Positions 30,365 through 38,516 of a stretch of 41,035 bases of DNA are shown piece by piece (position 1 is the stretch's first letter; every line of letters begins with the position of its first letter). The position numbers and the translations under genes are program-made. Source of the stretch: CAZHGD01 sp964531735 (GTDB taxonomy: Bacteria; Armatimonadota; UBA10988); assembly GCA_964531735.1 (NCBI GenBank), contig CAZHGD010000054.1:1-41035 (forward strand), given 5' to 3'. The notes beneath the pieces were generated by a model. It was not told the origin of the DNA, did no database searches, and saw nothing but the letters and a program-made list of their open reading frames with translations.

Positions 30365-31534
30365 TTACGTCATTCTCACTATCAGCCAGCGAGCCCAGGC
30401 CTCGAACTGGTCAACCGCCAACCAGCCCAGGCCGAGACCCAGCAGCACCTGCACGATGCCGCGATTCCAGATCCGGCGCCACAGCGGCGCGCGGTAGTTG
30501 GCCTGCCGTTGGTGGCGCGACAGCAGCATTCGGCCCGCCTGCACACCCGACTCGACCTCGTGTCGGCGCGCCGGCCGGGTGGTGCCGTGCTGCTGCGCGT
30601 ACCACCCGAGCGAGCGCCAGTAGTAGATGGCCGGGAGCAACGGCAGCCACACCCAACTGCCCGCGTGGCTGTACGCCGCGCCGGCCAGGGCTCCCAGCAG
30701 CGTCATCAGGACCACCAGGTTGGTGCCGCAGCGCACGTGCGGGCGGGGCATCTCGCGGACGGTCTCGTACTCGAGCGGCAGGCCCCGCTCCAGCGCATGG
30801 ACCGTCTGGTGCTCGCCGCTATGGTAGCCGGCCAGCGGCGAGAGCCGCAGGAAGGCCACAAACACGGCCAGCGACAGCCAACTGACCACCGACGTGGGTT
30901 GACCGACGGCCTGGAGCGAGACCAGCGCATTGGTGGTCTCGCTCAGGAAGCCGGTCATCGGATCGCCGCTCAGCAAGGCCACCACGACCACCGCCACCAA
31001 CCGCGCGAGCGACAGCAGGATGGTCAAGTACAAGCCGGTGAGCACCAACGGCAGGTCGCCCACGCCACCGCGGTGGTGGGCACTGGTCAGGTACACACCG
31101 AGCGGCGTCGCCATGCCCCCGACCACGTTCGGGCGCCGGTTGTCCTCCAGGGCATCGACCAGTCGCTTGGCGGTCAGCACGCCGAGGTAGCGGCCGTCCA
31201 GGCCGACCACCACCAGAATCTCAATGTCCTCGCGGCGCAGCAACCACAGGGCGTCTTCGACGGGTGTGGTGATGGGCACGCTGGTGGCCGGCTGCAACAG
31301 CTCGCGGCTCGAGCCACCATCCCCGCGTCCCAGGGCCGGCACCGCGCCGAGCAGCGAGCGCTGGCTGACCAGGCCGACCAGGCGGTCATCGTCCACCACA
31401 GGCAGGGCCGGCAGATCGGCTTTGCGAAGCAGCGCGGCAGCCACGGTAACGGGGGCGTCGGGAGGAAGCGGCTCCGGAGTCTGCAGCAGGCCTGTGAGGG
31501 CCGGCTCGGGAGCTGCGGGGGTCTTGGCCTTCAT
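30365..31534 (-). CDS. CBS-pair and DUF1385 (YqhQ-like) membrane fusion protein
   Basis: 389 residues from ATG 31534. The frame is open to 31600, but the extension would run across the predicted promoter. The N-terminal half is a CBS pair (LLQTPEPLPPDAPVTVAAAL and PATSVPITTPVEDALWLL), a module that usually binds adenine nucleotides. From about residue 135 the protein matches the DUF1385/YqhQ pattern: VGGMATPLGVYLTS, several membrane helices, YHSGEHQTVHALE, HVRCGTNLVVLM, and a final helix. DUF1385 proteins are widespread membrane proteins of unknown function, usually without CBS domains. It heads the operon with argS, rpe and guaB. A nucleotide-sensing membrane protein is the simplest reading, but the output is unknown. 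Confidence 0.85.
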   Translation of the reverse strand: MKAKTPAAPEPALTGLLQTPEPLPPDAPVTVAAALLRKADLPALPVVDDDRLVGLVSQRSLLGAVPALGRGDGGSSRELLQPATSVPITTPVEDALWLLRREDIEILVVVGLDGRYLGVLTAKRLVDALEDNRRPNVVGGMATPLGVYLTSAHHRGGVGDLPLVLTGLYLTILLSLARLVAVVVVALLSGDPMTGFLSETTNALVSLQAVGQPTSVVSWLSLAVFVAFLRLSPLAGYHSGEHQTVHALERGLPLEYETVREMPRPHVRCGTNLVVLMTLLGALAGAAYSHAGSWVWLPLLPAIYYWRSLGWYAQQHGTTRPARRHEVESGVQAGRMLLSRHQRQANYRAPLWRRIWNRGIVQVLLGLGLGWLAVDQFEAWARWLIVRMT

Positions 31535-31563
31535 CGCCGTTCCGAGACCACTACCATTGCCGC

Positions 31564-31592
31564 AGGATAGCAGACGGTCCGCTAAGTGACAA
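31564..31592 (-). promoter_or_regulatory. Predicted promoter of the CBS-DUF1385/argS/rpe/guaB operon
   Basis: Read leftwards: TTGTCA (31587-31592), 17 bases ending in CTGC, then TATCCT (31564-31569), an extended -10. It lies 30 bases before ATG 31534. Confidence 0.6.
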
Positions 31593-31622
31593 GGTGGCAC
31601 GCCGGGCCGCGTTCACTCGTGC

Positions 31623-31651
31623 TTGACGTGTCCGGCGGCAACTGCTATACG
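31623..31651 (+). promoter_or_regulatory. Predicted promoter of the RNase Z-like gene
   Basis: TTGACG (31623-31628), 17 bases ending in ACTGC, then TATACG (31646-31651), with an extended TGC-TAT -10. Transcription would start about 12 bases before the ATG at 31670, leaving a very short leader that still holds AGGTG. Confidence 0.65.
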
Positions 31652-31669
31652 CCCAGGGCGAGGTGCGCG

Positions 31670-32449
31670 ATGGCGACGACCGACCTGCTGTTCATCGGAA
31701 TCGATTCGGTACTGCCCGAGGCGGGTGACGACACCATCTGCTTCGTGGTCAACCAGCGCGTCATGTTCGATGCGGGCTGGTCCGCCGGCCTGCGCCTGCG
31801 CGAGTTCGGCCTGACGCCGCTCGACTTGGACACGCTGGTGTTCAGCCATCTCCACCACGACCACTACCTCGGTCTGCCGCAGGTGCTGTTCTACCGCTGG
31901 ATGACGCAACGCACCCAGGACGCACCGGCGCCGCTGCGGCTGGTCGGTCCGGCCGGCGACCTGGAGCTGGTGCTCCAACGCGCGCTGGACTTCCTGCAAG
32001 CCGCCCGCTTCGACTACCAGCCGGTGCTCGACGTGACGCCGCTGGCGCCGGGCGAGAGCCTGGAAACCGCCGACTGGCGGCTGCGCACCTGTGCCTCCAT
32101 CCATCCGGTGCCGGGTCTCTGCTACCGCTTCGAGGACCGCGCCAGTGGGGCCGCGGTGGTCTACAGCGGCGACACGGCGTACTGCCCGGCGCTGATCGAG
32201 CTGGCCCGCGGGGCCGACCTGCTGATCCATGAGGCGTCGTTCGGCGCCAACTCGCCGCGGCCCGAGGCCAACTCCTGCGGGCACTCGGGCGCCCCTGATG
32301 CGGCCGCCGTGGCGCAGGCCGCCGGTGTCCGGCGACTCGCTCTGGTGCATGGCCCCGCCGCGGGCCGCGCCGCGGCGGTGGCCGCGGCCCAAACGGCCTT
32401 CGCAGCGAGCTTCTGGCCCGCCGTGGGCGAGCGCCTGGACCTGCCGTAA
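31670..32449 (+). CDS. Metallo-beta-lactamase-fold hydrolase, RNase Z-like
   Basis: 259 residues from ATG 31670, with AGGTG just upstream; in-frame codons before it lie within the promoter. The metal site is complete: His60-x-His62-x-Asp64-His65, then His145, Asp168 in VVYSGDTAYCPAL, and His227. The run GADLLIHEASF together with GHSGAPDAAAVAQAAGV and LALVHG is the pattern of the RNase Z subgroup, though the protein is shorter than tRNase Z and lacks an obvious exosite arm. It could process tRNA 3' ends or act on another phosphodiester. It stands alone, divergent from the argS operon and 105 bases ahead of the glycosyltransferase gene. Confidence 0.87.
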   Translation: MATTDLLFIGIDSVLPEAGDDTICFVVNQRVMFDAGWSAGLRLREFGLTPLDLDTLVFSHLHHDHYLGLPQVLFYRWMTQRTQDAPAPLRLVGPAGDLELVLQRALDFLQAARFDYQPVLDVTPLAPGESLETADWRLRTCASIHPVPGLCYRFEDRASGAAVVYSGDTAYCPALIELARGADLLIHEASFGANSPRPEANSCGHSGAPDAAAVAQAAGVRRLALVHGPAAGRAAAVAAAQTAFAASFWPAVGERLDLP

Positions 32450-32484
32450 CGGCGCCGCCGAAACCCGCCGCGACTTAATCTCGC

Positions 32485-32512
32485 TAAAGCCGGACGCCTG
32501 TCTCGTCGATGT
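32485..32512 (+). promoter_or_regulatory. Weak sigma-28-like promoter before the glycosyltransferase gene
   Basis: TAAA (32485-32488), 16 bases, then GTCGATGT (32505-32512), against a consensus of TAAA, 15 bases, GCCGATAA. The match is partial. It would tie the glycosyltransferase/HTH pair to flagellar expression. Confidence 0.28.
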
Positions 32513-32554
32513 TCCAGATGGCAAGTCGCCAAGGGACGCGACCAGGACGCCGGC

Positions 32555-34576
32555 ATGAAGCCCACGATTTCGCTGTGCATGATCGTCAAGAACGAGGAAG
32601 CCCAACTGGCGCGCTGTCTGTCGAGCGTGGCCGGGGTGGTGGACGAGATGGTCGTGGTCGACACCGGCTCCACCGATGCCACGATCGCCATTGCCGAGTC
32701 GTTTGGCGCGCGGATCTACCACCACGCCTGGGACGGCAGTTTCAGCTCCGCCCGCAATGTGTCGCTGTCGTATGCCACGGGCGAATGGGTGCTGGTGCTC
32801 GACGCCGACGAGGCGTTGGCCGCCGGGGTGCCACTGCGCGAGTTGCTGGCGGCCGCCGCCGAGGACCGCGAAGCCTTCATCCTGCCGCTGGTCAACTTCG
32901 TCGGCGAACGGGCCAACGAAGAGGCGGTCACCGCGCCGTCGGTGCGCCTGTTCCGCAACCGGCCCGAGTACCGCTACACGCGCGCGCTGCATGAGCAGAT
33001 CATGCTGGCCATCCAGGCCACTCGCCCGGAATCCGTGGCCGGCTACCTCGACGCGCCGATCGAGCACTTCGGCTACCTGAACAACGTGGTGGCCGGGAAG
33101 GACAAGATTCAGCGCAACCTGGCGTTGGCCCAGGAAGAGGTCAAGCGCTACCCCGACGACGCGTTCAGTTGGTACAACCTGGGCCAGGAGCACTTCCGGC
33201 TGGCCGAGTGGGACGACGCGGTACGGGCGTACCAGCGCGGCTTCCCGTACCTGCAGTCGCTGATGGCCGGGTTCGCTCCGGCGCTGGTCAAGCATCTGAC
33301 GGTGTGCCTGCTCAACCTCAACCGGTCGGACGAGGCGCTGGCGGTGACCAAAGACGCCCAGGAGGCCTACGAGCAGTTCACCGACCTGTGGATCCTCCAG
33401 GGCGTCGCCTACATGCAGAAGAACGACTACGCGGCGGCGGCTGAGCGGTTCCGCGAAGCGCTGGCCAAGGGCGAGGTGGCCGGCGGCTTCTACATCAGCG
33501 ACGAGGGCGTTGGCACCTACAAGGCGCAGTGGTGGCTGGCCAACTGCCTGCTCCAGCTTGGCCGCCATGACGAGGCGCTGGCGGCGTTGGTCGCCTCGCA
33601 GGCTGAGATGCAGCGCCGCCGCCGCTATCTGCCGCAGGCGCTGGAGGGCATGATGCAGATCATGCTCTGGCGCAACCTGCCGGAGGCCGAAGTGGTGGGC
33701 TGGCTCGGCCAGTACGTCGACCTGAGCGACCCGCGCTGGTGCCAGCTCGTCGGGCGGTTGCTGCTCCAGAAGGGGCTGGAGCAGGCGGGCTTCGAGGCCC
33801 TCAACCGGGCCGGCGACTGGGACCCGGCGACGCTGCTGGCCGCCGGCGTGGTGCACCTGCGCCACGGCGACGCGGAGCGGGCCTTGGCCTGCTGGGAAGC
33901 GGTGCCGCGCGAGTCCTGTGAATGGCTGACAGCGCAATGGCACCTGTTGCTCGGGCACGCCGCCCGGTCCGAGTGGGGCCTGGCCGAGGCGCGCCTCGAG
34001 AACCAGATCGCGCCACTCGGCGAGAGTGAACTGGTCGAGATCTACCGCGGGCTGGTCTGCCTCTGGCGTGGCGACAGCGACGTCGCCGCACCGCGCCTGC
34101 AGCGCGGCCATGAGGCCGCGCAGGCGCACTTGGCCGGGGTGCTCGAACTGTTCCTGGCTGCCGGCGCGCACACGGCGTTCCAGCAGAGCCTGCCGGCGCT
34201 GGAGTGGGTCGGCATGCCGCCGGTCAAGCAGGCGGCGCTGCTCGGCGGGCTCTACCATCAGGCCGGCTACCACGACATGGCCTTCGAGGCTTTGCTGCTG
34301 GCCTTCGAAGGTGGCGATCGCACGACGGAGACGGTGCGCCTGCTCGGGCTGTCGTGCCTGCGCCGCGGCGCCTACGCCGAGGCCGAGGAACTTCTGCGCG
34401 AGGTGCTCCGGCAGCAAGGCGAACAGGGCGTGCCGTTGAGCGCCCAGAACAGCGCCCTGCTGGGTTACCTGGCGGCCCTGAGCGCGCAGGGCCGAGACAG
34501 TGAGGCAGAACCACTGTGGCGAAGCGTGTTGACTGGCGAGATCACCACGGAAATGACGCAGCGGCGCGTCGCATGA
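32555..34576 (+). CDS. GT2 glycosyltransferase fused to TPR repeats
   Basis: 673 residues. The N-terminal GT-A domain of family 2 begins at once (TISLCMIVKNEEAQL) and has VVVDTGSTDAT and the metal-binding Asp83-x-Asp85-Glu86 (VLDADEAL). From about 180 onward the protein is a chain of TPR-like helices (DAFSWYNLGQEHFRLAEWDD, DLWILQGVAYMQKNDY, and further). GT2-TPR proteins commonly glycosylate surface proteins or peptides. Its place just before an HTH regulator and fliD suggests flagellin or cap glycosylation, but that is inference only. There is no signal peptide or membrane helix, so it acts in the cytoplasm. The stop overlaps the next start by 4 nt. Confidence 0.9.
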   Translation: MKPTISLCMIVKNEEAQLARCLSSVAGVVDEMVVVDTGSTDATIAIAESFGARIYHHAWDGSFSSARNVSLSYATGEWVLVLDADEALAAGVPLRELLAAAAEDREAFILPLVNFVGERANEEAVTAPSVRLFRNRPEYRYTRALHEQIMLAIQATRPESVAGYLDAPIEHFGYLNNVVAGKDKIQRNLALAQEEVKRYPDDAFSWYNLGQEHFRLAEWDDAVRAYQRGFPYLQSLMAGFAPALVKHLTVCLLNLNRSDEALAVTKDAQEAYEQFTDLWILQGVAYMQKNDYAAAAERFREALAKGEVAGGFYISDEGVGTYKAQWWLANCLLQLGRHDEALAALVASQAEMQRRRRYLPQALEGMMQIMLWRNLPEAEVVGWLGQYVDLSDPRWCQLVGRLLLQKGLEQAGFEALNRAGDWDPATLLAAGVVHLRHGDAERALACWEAVPRESCEWLTAQWHLLLGHAARSEWGLAEARLENQIAPLGESELVEIYRGLVCLWRGDSDVAAPRLQRGHEAAQAHLAGVLELFLAAGAHTAFQQSLPALEWVGMPPVKQAALLGGLYHQAGYHDMAFEALLLAFEGGDRTTETVRLLGLSCLRRGAYAEAEELLREVLRQQGEQGVPLSAQNSALLGYLAALSAQGRDSEAEPLWRSVLTGEITTEMTQRRVA

Positions 34577-35115
34577 CAGGCTACCTGACCGTCCGCGAGA
34601 CGGCCGAACTCCTGAACATGCACTTCATGTCGGTCTACAAGCTGGTCCAGAGCGGCCAGTTGCCGGCGCTGAAGATCGGCAGCCGCTGGAAGATCGATCC
34701 GGACCAGCTTGGTGACTGGCTGGCCCGCCGCCGCGGCGCGCCGCGCGAGTGGCTGCTGCTGGGCTCCGACGCGGCGCTGGCCCAGGACCTGGCGCAGGTG
34801 GCACCGCCGGGCCACCGACTCGGCACCGTCGGCTACGGACAGCTCAATGAGGCGCTCCAGTTGCGCCCGGAGGTGGTCCTCATCGACCCGGCGCCGGATC
34901 CGGCCGCCGCACTGGCCGCACTCGACCTGTGCCAGTCGCAGGAGTCACCGCCGCTGGCCGTCTGGCTGCTGCGCGAGACGGACCGCGACCACCTCAGCCC
35001 GGCGCTCGATCTGGGCCTGCTCACCATCCTCTCGCTGCCGCCCACGGCCGAGGCGATGACGCGTCTTGCCGCGCTGTTACCGGGACCAGAGAATGGGGCC
35101 ATTAAGGCTCGCTGA
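34573..35115 (+). CDS. Excisionase-type HTH protein with a degenerate receiver-like domain
   Basis: 180 residues from ATG 34573, overlapping the previous stop (ATGA). Residues 4-52 form a MerR/excisionase-type helix-turn-helix: LTVRETAELLNMHFMSVYKL, with the family wing PALKIGSRWKIDPDQLGDWL. Residues 59-170 have the alternating strand/helix layout of a response-regulator receiver. The phospho-acceptor position looks kept (Asp105 in VVLIDPAPD), but the acidic pair after strand 1 is SDAAL, the Ser/Thr of strand 4 is absent, and the Lys before Pro in strand 5 is Leu155 (LSLPP). It therefore probably does not act as a normal phosphorylated switch. It is the last gene before fliD, whose sigma-28 promoter overlaps its stop. 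Confidence 0.8.
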   Translation: MTGYLTVRETAELLNMHFMSVYKLVQSGQLPALKIGSRWKIDPDQLGDWLARRRGAPREWLLLGSDAALAQDLAQVAPPGHRLGTVGYGQLNEALQLRPEVVLIDPAPDPAAALAALDLCQSQESPPLAVWLLRETDRDHLSPALDLGLLTILSLPPTAEAMTRLAALLPGPENGAIKAR

Positions 35116-35128
35116 GTCCGGCCGATAG
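35102..35128 (+). promoter_or_regulatory. Predicted sigma-28 (FliA) promoter of fliD
   Basis: TTAAGGCT (35102-35109), 11 bases, then GCCGATAG (35121-35128), against a consensus of TAAAGTTT, 11 bases, GCCGATAA. Seven of eight -10 bases and five of eight -35 bases match, and the spacing is exact. It overlaps the stop codon of the HTH gene and sits 62 bases before the fliD start. Confidence 0.65.
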
Positions 35129-35189
35129 ACCCATACGGCACCGTCCGCCGCATAGTTGCGCGGCGAGCGTCCGGTTTCGGAGATGGGTC

Positions 35190-37091
35190 ATGGGCATCTC
35201 GCTTGGCTCCAGTATCGGTGGCATCGACTTCAGCAGCTTGGCCGACCAGTTGATCGCGCTCGAGCGCCAGAAGCTCAACGCGATCACCGACAAGAGCACG
35301 CAGACCAAGAGCAAGAAGTCGATGTACGACGCCATCCTGAGCGAGCTGAACGATCTCAGGGCGTCGGCCAAGGCTTTGGCCACTCCGAACGCGATGAAGT
35401 TCGTCGAGGCCACCAGCAGTGACACCGACTATCTGACCGCTGACGCCGAATCGACCGCCGCGGCGGGTACCTACTCGGTGACGGTGAACCAGCTTGCCAC
35501 GGCCAGCCGCGTCACCTCGGGCTTCACCACCTCGCTCGGCGTCTCGGCCAACGCCAACCTGAACGGCATCCTGAACAGCGCCTCGGCCAACCTCGGTGGC
35601 GGTTTCACCGGGGCCTACACCGACGCCCAGGGCAAGGCCGTCTCGGGCTACATCACCATCAACGGGCAGCAGATCGACGTCTACGTCAACCCGGACAACC
35701 CGACCGACGGGGCCACCAACGACACCATGCAGGAGGTCATTGACCGCATCAACTCCAAGCTGGGTGCCGGCTTCGCCAGCTACGACGCCGCGACCGACCG
35801 CGTCAAGCTGACGTCGTCCTCGCCGATCACCGTCGGCTCGGCCAACGACACGTCCAACTTCCTCAAGAAGGTCGGCTTGACCACGGCGCCGGACACCCTC
35901 GACGGTGCGAACCACGTGCGGACCTCGACCCAGCGCCTGGGCAAGGTGAGCAGTTCTGCGGCGCTCAACACCGTCGGGCTGAATACCGCGTTGACCGGCA
36001 CCGGCACGTTCACCATCAACGGCGTCGATATCGACTACGACTCCTCCAAGGACTCGCTGAACGACATCCTGAGCCGTATCAACTCGAAAGTGTCGACCAT
36101 CTCGGCGACCTACGACACCACCACCGACCGCGTGATCCTGTCGTCCAAGGTCACCGGCAGCCTGGGTGTCAGCCGGTCCGACAAGAGCGGCAACCTGTTG
36201 CAGGTGCTCGGCCTGCTCGATAGCGCGGGCGACTCCAAGGCCGGCGTCAGCACCGGCAACAACGCCTCGATCACCATCCCGGGGTTCAACAACGGCCAGC
36301 CGATCTACTCGACCAGCAACACGGTGACCACGGCCATTCCGGGCGTGACGCTGAACCTGAAGGACGTGACCAAGGTGGGCACGCCGATCTCGGTCATCAC
36401 CGCGCGCACGACCGGTGACCTGAAGACCAAGATCCAGGACTTCGTCTCGAAGTACAACACGCTGATGAACGAGGTCAGCACGCGCCTGACCGAAGAGCCG
36501 ATCGAGAACGCCAGCACGACCACGACGCAGCGCGTCGGTCTGTTGCGCGGCGACACCATGCTGTACGACCTGCGCACCCGGCTGACCACCGAGGTGACCA
36601 AGATCGTCGAGGGCCTGACCGGCGACTACACCCGGGCCGGCAGCCTCGGCATCACCATCAGCAAGACCGACTACAAGAACGGCTCGATCGAGTTCAACGC
36701 CGACACCTTCGACGCCGCGATGGAAGAGGACTTCGAGGCGGCCTACGACGTGCTCTTCAACGACAAGGACGGCGACGGCACCATCGACACGGGCGAAGGC
36801 GGCATGGTGCCGCGCCTGCTGGACGCGATCGACGCCTACGCCGAGACGAAGACCGAGAGCTTCGGCAACACCGCGGCACCCAAGGGCCTCATCCCGCTGC
36901 GGCAGTGGACCCTGGACCGCCAGGTGGCCAGTCTGAAGGATGACTACGACGCCATGTCGCTGCAACTGGACGATCGCGAGACGGTCATCCGGGCGCAGAT
37001 GCTCCAGGCCCAGATGGCCATCATGCGGTTGCAGCAGAACTCCGGCGGGTCGGTCGGCGGTGCCACCAACGCGTTGAGCGGCCTGGCCTGA
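35190..37091 (+). CDS. fliD: Flagellar filament cap protein FliD (HAP2) with EF-hand-like loop
   Basis: 633 residues from ATG 35190, with GGAG seven bases upstream. FliD caps the growing flagellar filament and helps flagellin fold. The N-terminal FliD_N region reads GSSIGGIDFSSLADQLIALERQK and ends in YSVTVNQLATASRV. The middle holds strand-rich D2/D3-type repeats (ASYDAATDRVKLTSSS and ATYDTTTDRVILSSK). The C-terminal FliD_C region reads DLKTKIQDFVSKYNTLMNEV, and the terminal coiled-coil region is rich in Gln and Met. It is longer than the enteric protein of about 470 residues. Residues 525-536 (DKDGDGTIDTGE) form a textbook EF-hand loop, unusual in FliD. The stop codon directly abuts the stop of the convergent gene. 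Confidence 0.94.
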   Translation: MGISLGSSIGGIDFSSLADQLIALERQKLNAITDKSTQTKSKKSMYDAILSELNDLRASAKALATPNAMKFVEATSSDTDYLTADAESTAAAGTYSVTVNQLATASRVTSGFTTSLGVSANANLNGILNSASANLGGGFTGAYTDAQGKAVSGYITINGQQIDVYVNPDNPTDGATNDTMQEVIDRINSKLGAGFASYDAATDRVKLTSSSPITVGSANDTSNFLKKVGLTTAPDTLDGANHVRTSTQRLGKVSSSAALNTVGLNTALTGTGTFTINGVDIDYDSSKDSLNDILSRINSKVSTISATYDTTTDRVILSSKVTGSLGVSRSDKSGNLLQVLGLLDSAGDSKAGVSTGNNASITIPGFNNGQPIYSTSNTVTTAIPGVTLNLKDVTKVGTPISVITARTTGDLKTKIQDFVSKYNTLMNEVSTRLTEEPIENASTTTTQRVGLLRGDTMLYDLRTRLTTEVTKIVEGLTGDYTRAGSLGITISKTDYKNGSIEFNADTFDAAMEEDFEAAYDVLFNDKDGDGTIDTGEGGMVPRLLDAIDAYAETKTESFGNTAAPKGLIPLRQWTLDRQVASLKDDYDAMSLQLDDRETVIRAQMLQAQMAIMRLQQNSGGSVGGATNALSGLA

Positions 37092-38462
37092 TCACAGCGA
37101 CCCGACCTGGCAACGAGCCGTGACCTCGGTGCCGCCCGCCCGCAACCTGAACTCGCGCGGCCCGGCCGCACCGGTGGCCAGCAGGTAGGTGCGGGTCGTG
37201 GCGCTGGCCGCTGCCGCGGTCAGCAGCGACTCGGCCCGGCGGCCCGGCGCTTCCAGCCACAGATCGGCACTGCTGCCCGCCGGCACCTGCAGATCCAGCC
37301 TCAGCACCTGGCCCGGCGCGGCCACTGGGCTGTCTACCGCCAAGCGGAGCGCCGCCGCGGTGCCCGCCGCCGCCGGTGCGCCGACCTCCTGGCGCCATCG
37401 TCCGTTCACCGCCCGCACCGTCGCCCCGCGTGCGCCAGCCGGCAGGCGCACGGCGCGGGGAGCGCCAGCGGTCACATACATCGGCTGCGACAGCCGCTGG
37501 CCGTCGGGCGTCTCGACGGCGACCACGGTGTCTTCGGCGACCTGGACCCAGACCACCGGCGGACCCGTGGCCTGACCGCCGAGGGTCCACCAGGTCGCCA
37601 CACCGGCCGTGCCGGCCCACGGCGTGACGTGGCCGACGAGCAGGCCGAACGGGGCGCACCAGCCGCCGGCCGTCGCGCGGCCTCGTGGCTGCGGCGCCAC
37701 GGCCACGCGCGCGGTGGCGATCGCGTCGTCGGACAGGGCCGACTCGACCTCGCCGCGCGCCTCGCTGGGACCGACGTACTGGAGTTGGCCGACACCAACG
37801 AGATGCGCGTAGGCCCCGCTCTCGTCACGCTCCGGGTCACTGAGCAGCCAGACGCGGCCGCGCGGCCGCAGGCCGTGCCGGTGGCCGATGTCGAGGGTGA
37901 AGTGCCCGTCCACGACGGCGCGCCCGTGGCCGTCCAACTGCAGCGAGCCATCGACGGGCCAGCCGGCGAGCAGCGGGGCGGCCAGTTCGTCCAGGCGCCC
38001 GGACAGCTCCGCCGCAGTGGCCGCGGTGAGGTGGGCGCGGCCGAGCAGCGCCGGGCCGCGCAGGTCCCACAACTCGGTCACCAGCACGCCACCGTCGGCG
38101 GTCAGGCCGCCGAGCAGCAGCGTCTCGGCGCGCAGCAACTCGCGCGTGGCGGCGGCGGTCTCCGGCTCGAGATCGCCGCGCAGGCAGCGCCGGGCGGCGG
38201 CGGCACGGTCGTCGGGGGCCGCTGCCAGCAGGTCGTCGATCTCGGCCGGCGGGAGTGGCTCCAGGCTGCGGTCGGCACGCCGCATGGCGCGGGCCAGCCG
38301 GGTGGCCAGGCGCACGGCGGGCGAGCTGGGGGCTCCGCGGCCGAAGGCGGGCACCGCCAGCCGGCTGCGGCTGTCGGGCTCGGCGGCCGCGGCACCGGCG
38401 ATTGGCAGCAGCACGCACAGCAAGGTGCCGACTCGGCTGGCTGATGCGGTCCACGAGCGCAT
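37092..38462 (-). CDS. Secreted protein with FlgT-like C-terminal motif, unknown function
   Basis: 456 residues with a signal peptide (VGTLLCVLLPIAGAAAAE, about 11-28). The first half resembles the CsgG/FlgT/LpoB-like secreted fold (SRLAVPAFGRG ..., ETLLLGGLTADGGVLVTELWDL). The segment VDGHFTLDIGHRHGLRPRGRVWLL, with a following GVGQLQYVGPSEA, matches the pattern of the FlgT C-terminal domain, which in Vibrio-type flagella belongs to the H ring. The final 150 residues are Ala/Gly-rich beta sequence. The match is by eye and not certain. Its place tail to tail with fliD supports a flagellar role. ATG 38462 has AGGAG seven bases upstream on its strand. Confidence 0.65.
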   Translation of the reverse strand: MRSWTASASRVGTLLCVLLPIAGAAAAEPDSRSRLAVPAFGRGAPSSPAVRLATRLARAMRRADRSLEPLPPAEIDDLLAAAPDDRAAAARRCLRGDLEPETAAATRELLRAETLLLGGLTADGGVLVTELWDLRGPALLGRAHLTAATAAELSGRLDELAAPLLAGWPVDGSLQLDGHGRAVVDGHFTLDIGHRHGLRPRGRVWLLSDPERDESGAYAHLVGVGQLQYVGPSEARGEVESALSDDAIATARVAVAPQPRGRATAGGWCAPFGLLVGHVTPWAGTAGVATWWTLGGQATGPPVVWVQVAEDTVVAVETPDGQRLSQPMYVTAGAPRAVRLPAGARGATVRAVNGRWRQEVGAPAAAGTAAALRLAVDSPVAAPGQVLRLDLQVPAGSSADLWLEAPGRRAESLLTAAAASATTRTYLLATGAAGPREFRLRAGGTEVTARCQVGSL

Positions 38463-38516
38463 TCGGGGCTCCTCTCGGCGCGCAGGTCAGGGCCTGGTCG
38501 GGCGGCCTGTCGCGCG

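Noticed and set aside
31613..34417. 934-codon open frame antisense to the hydrolase and glycosyltransferase genes
   Set aside because: Its translation is Arg/Gln/His-rich without domain motifs, and the opposite strand encodes two intact recognised proteins; GC-rich codon bias keeps the antisense frame open.
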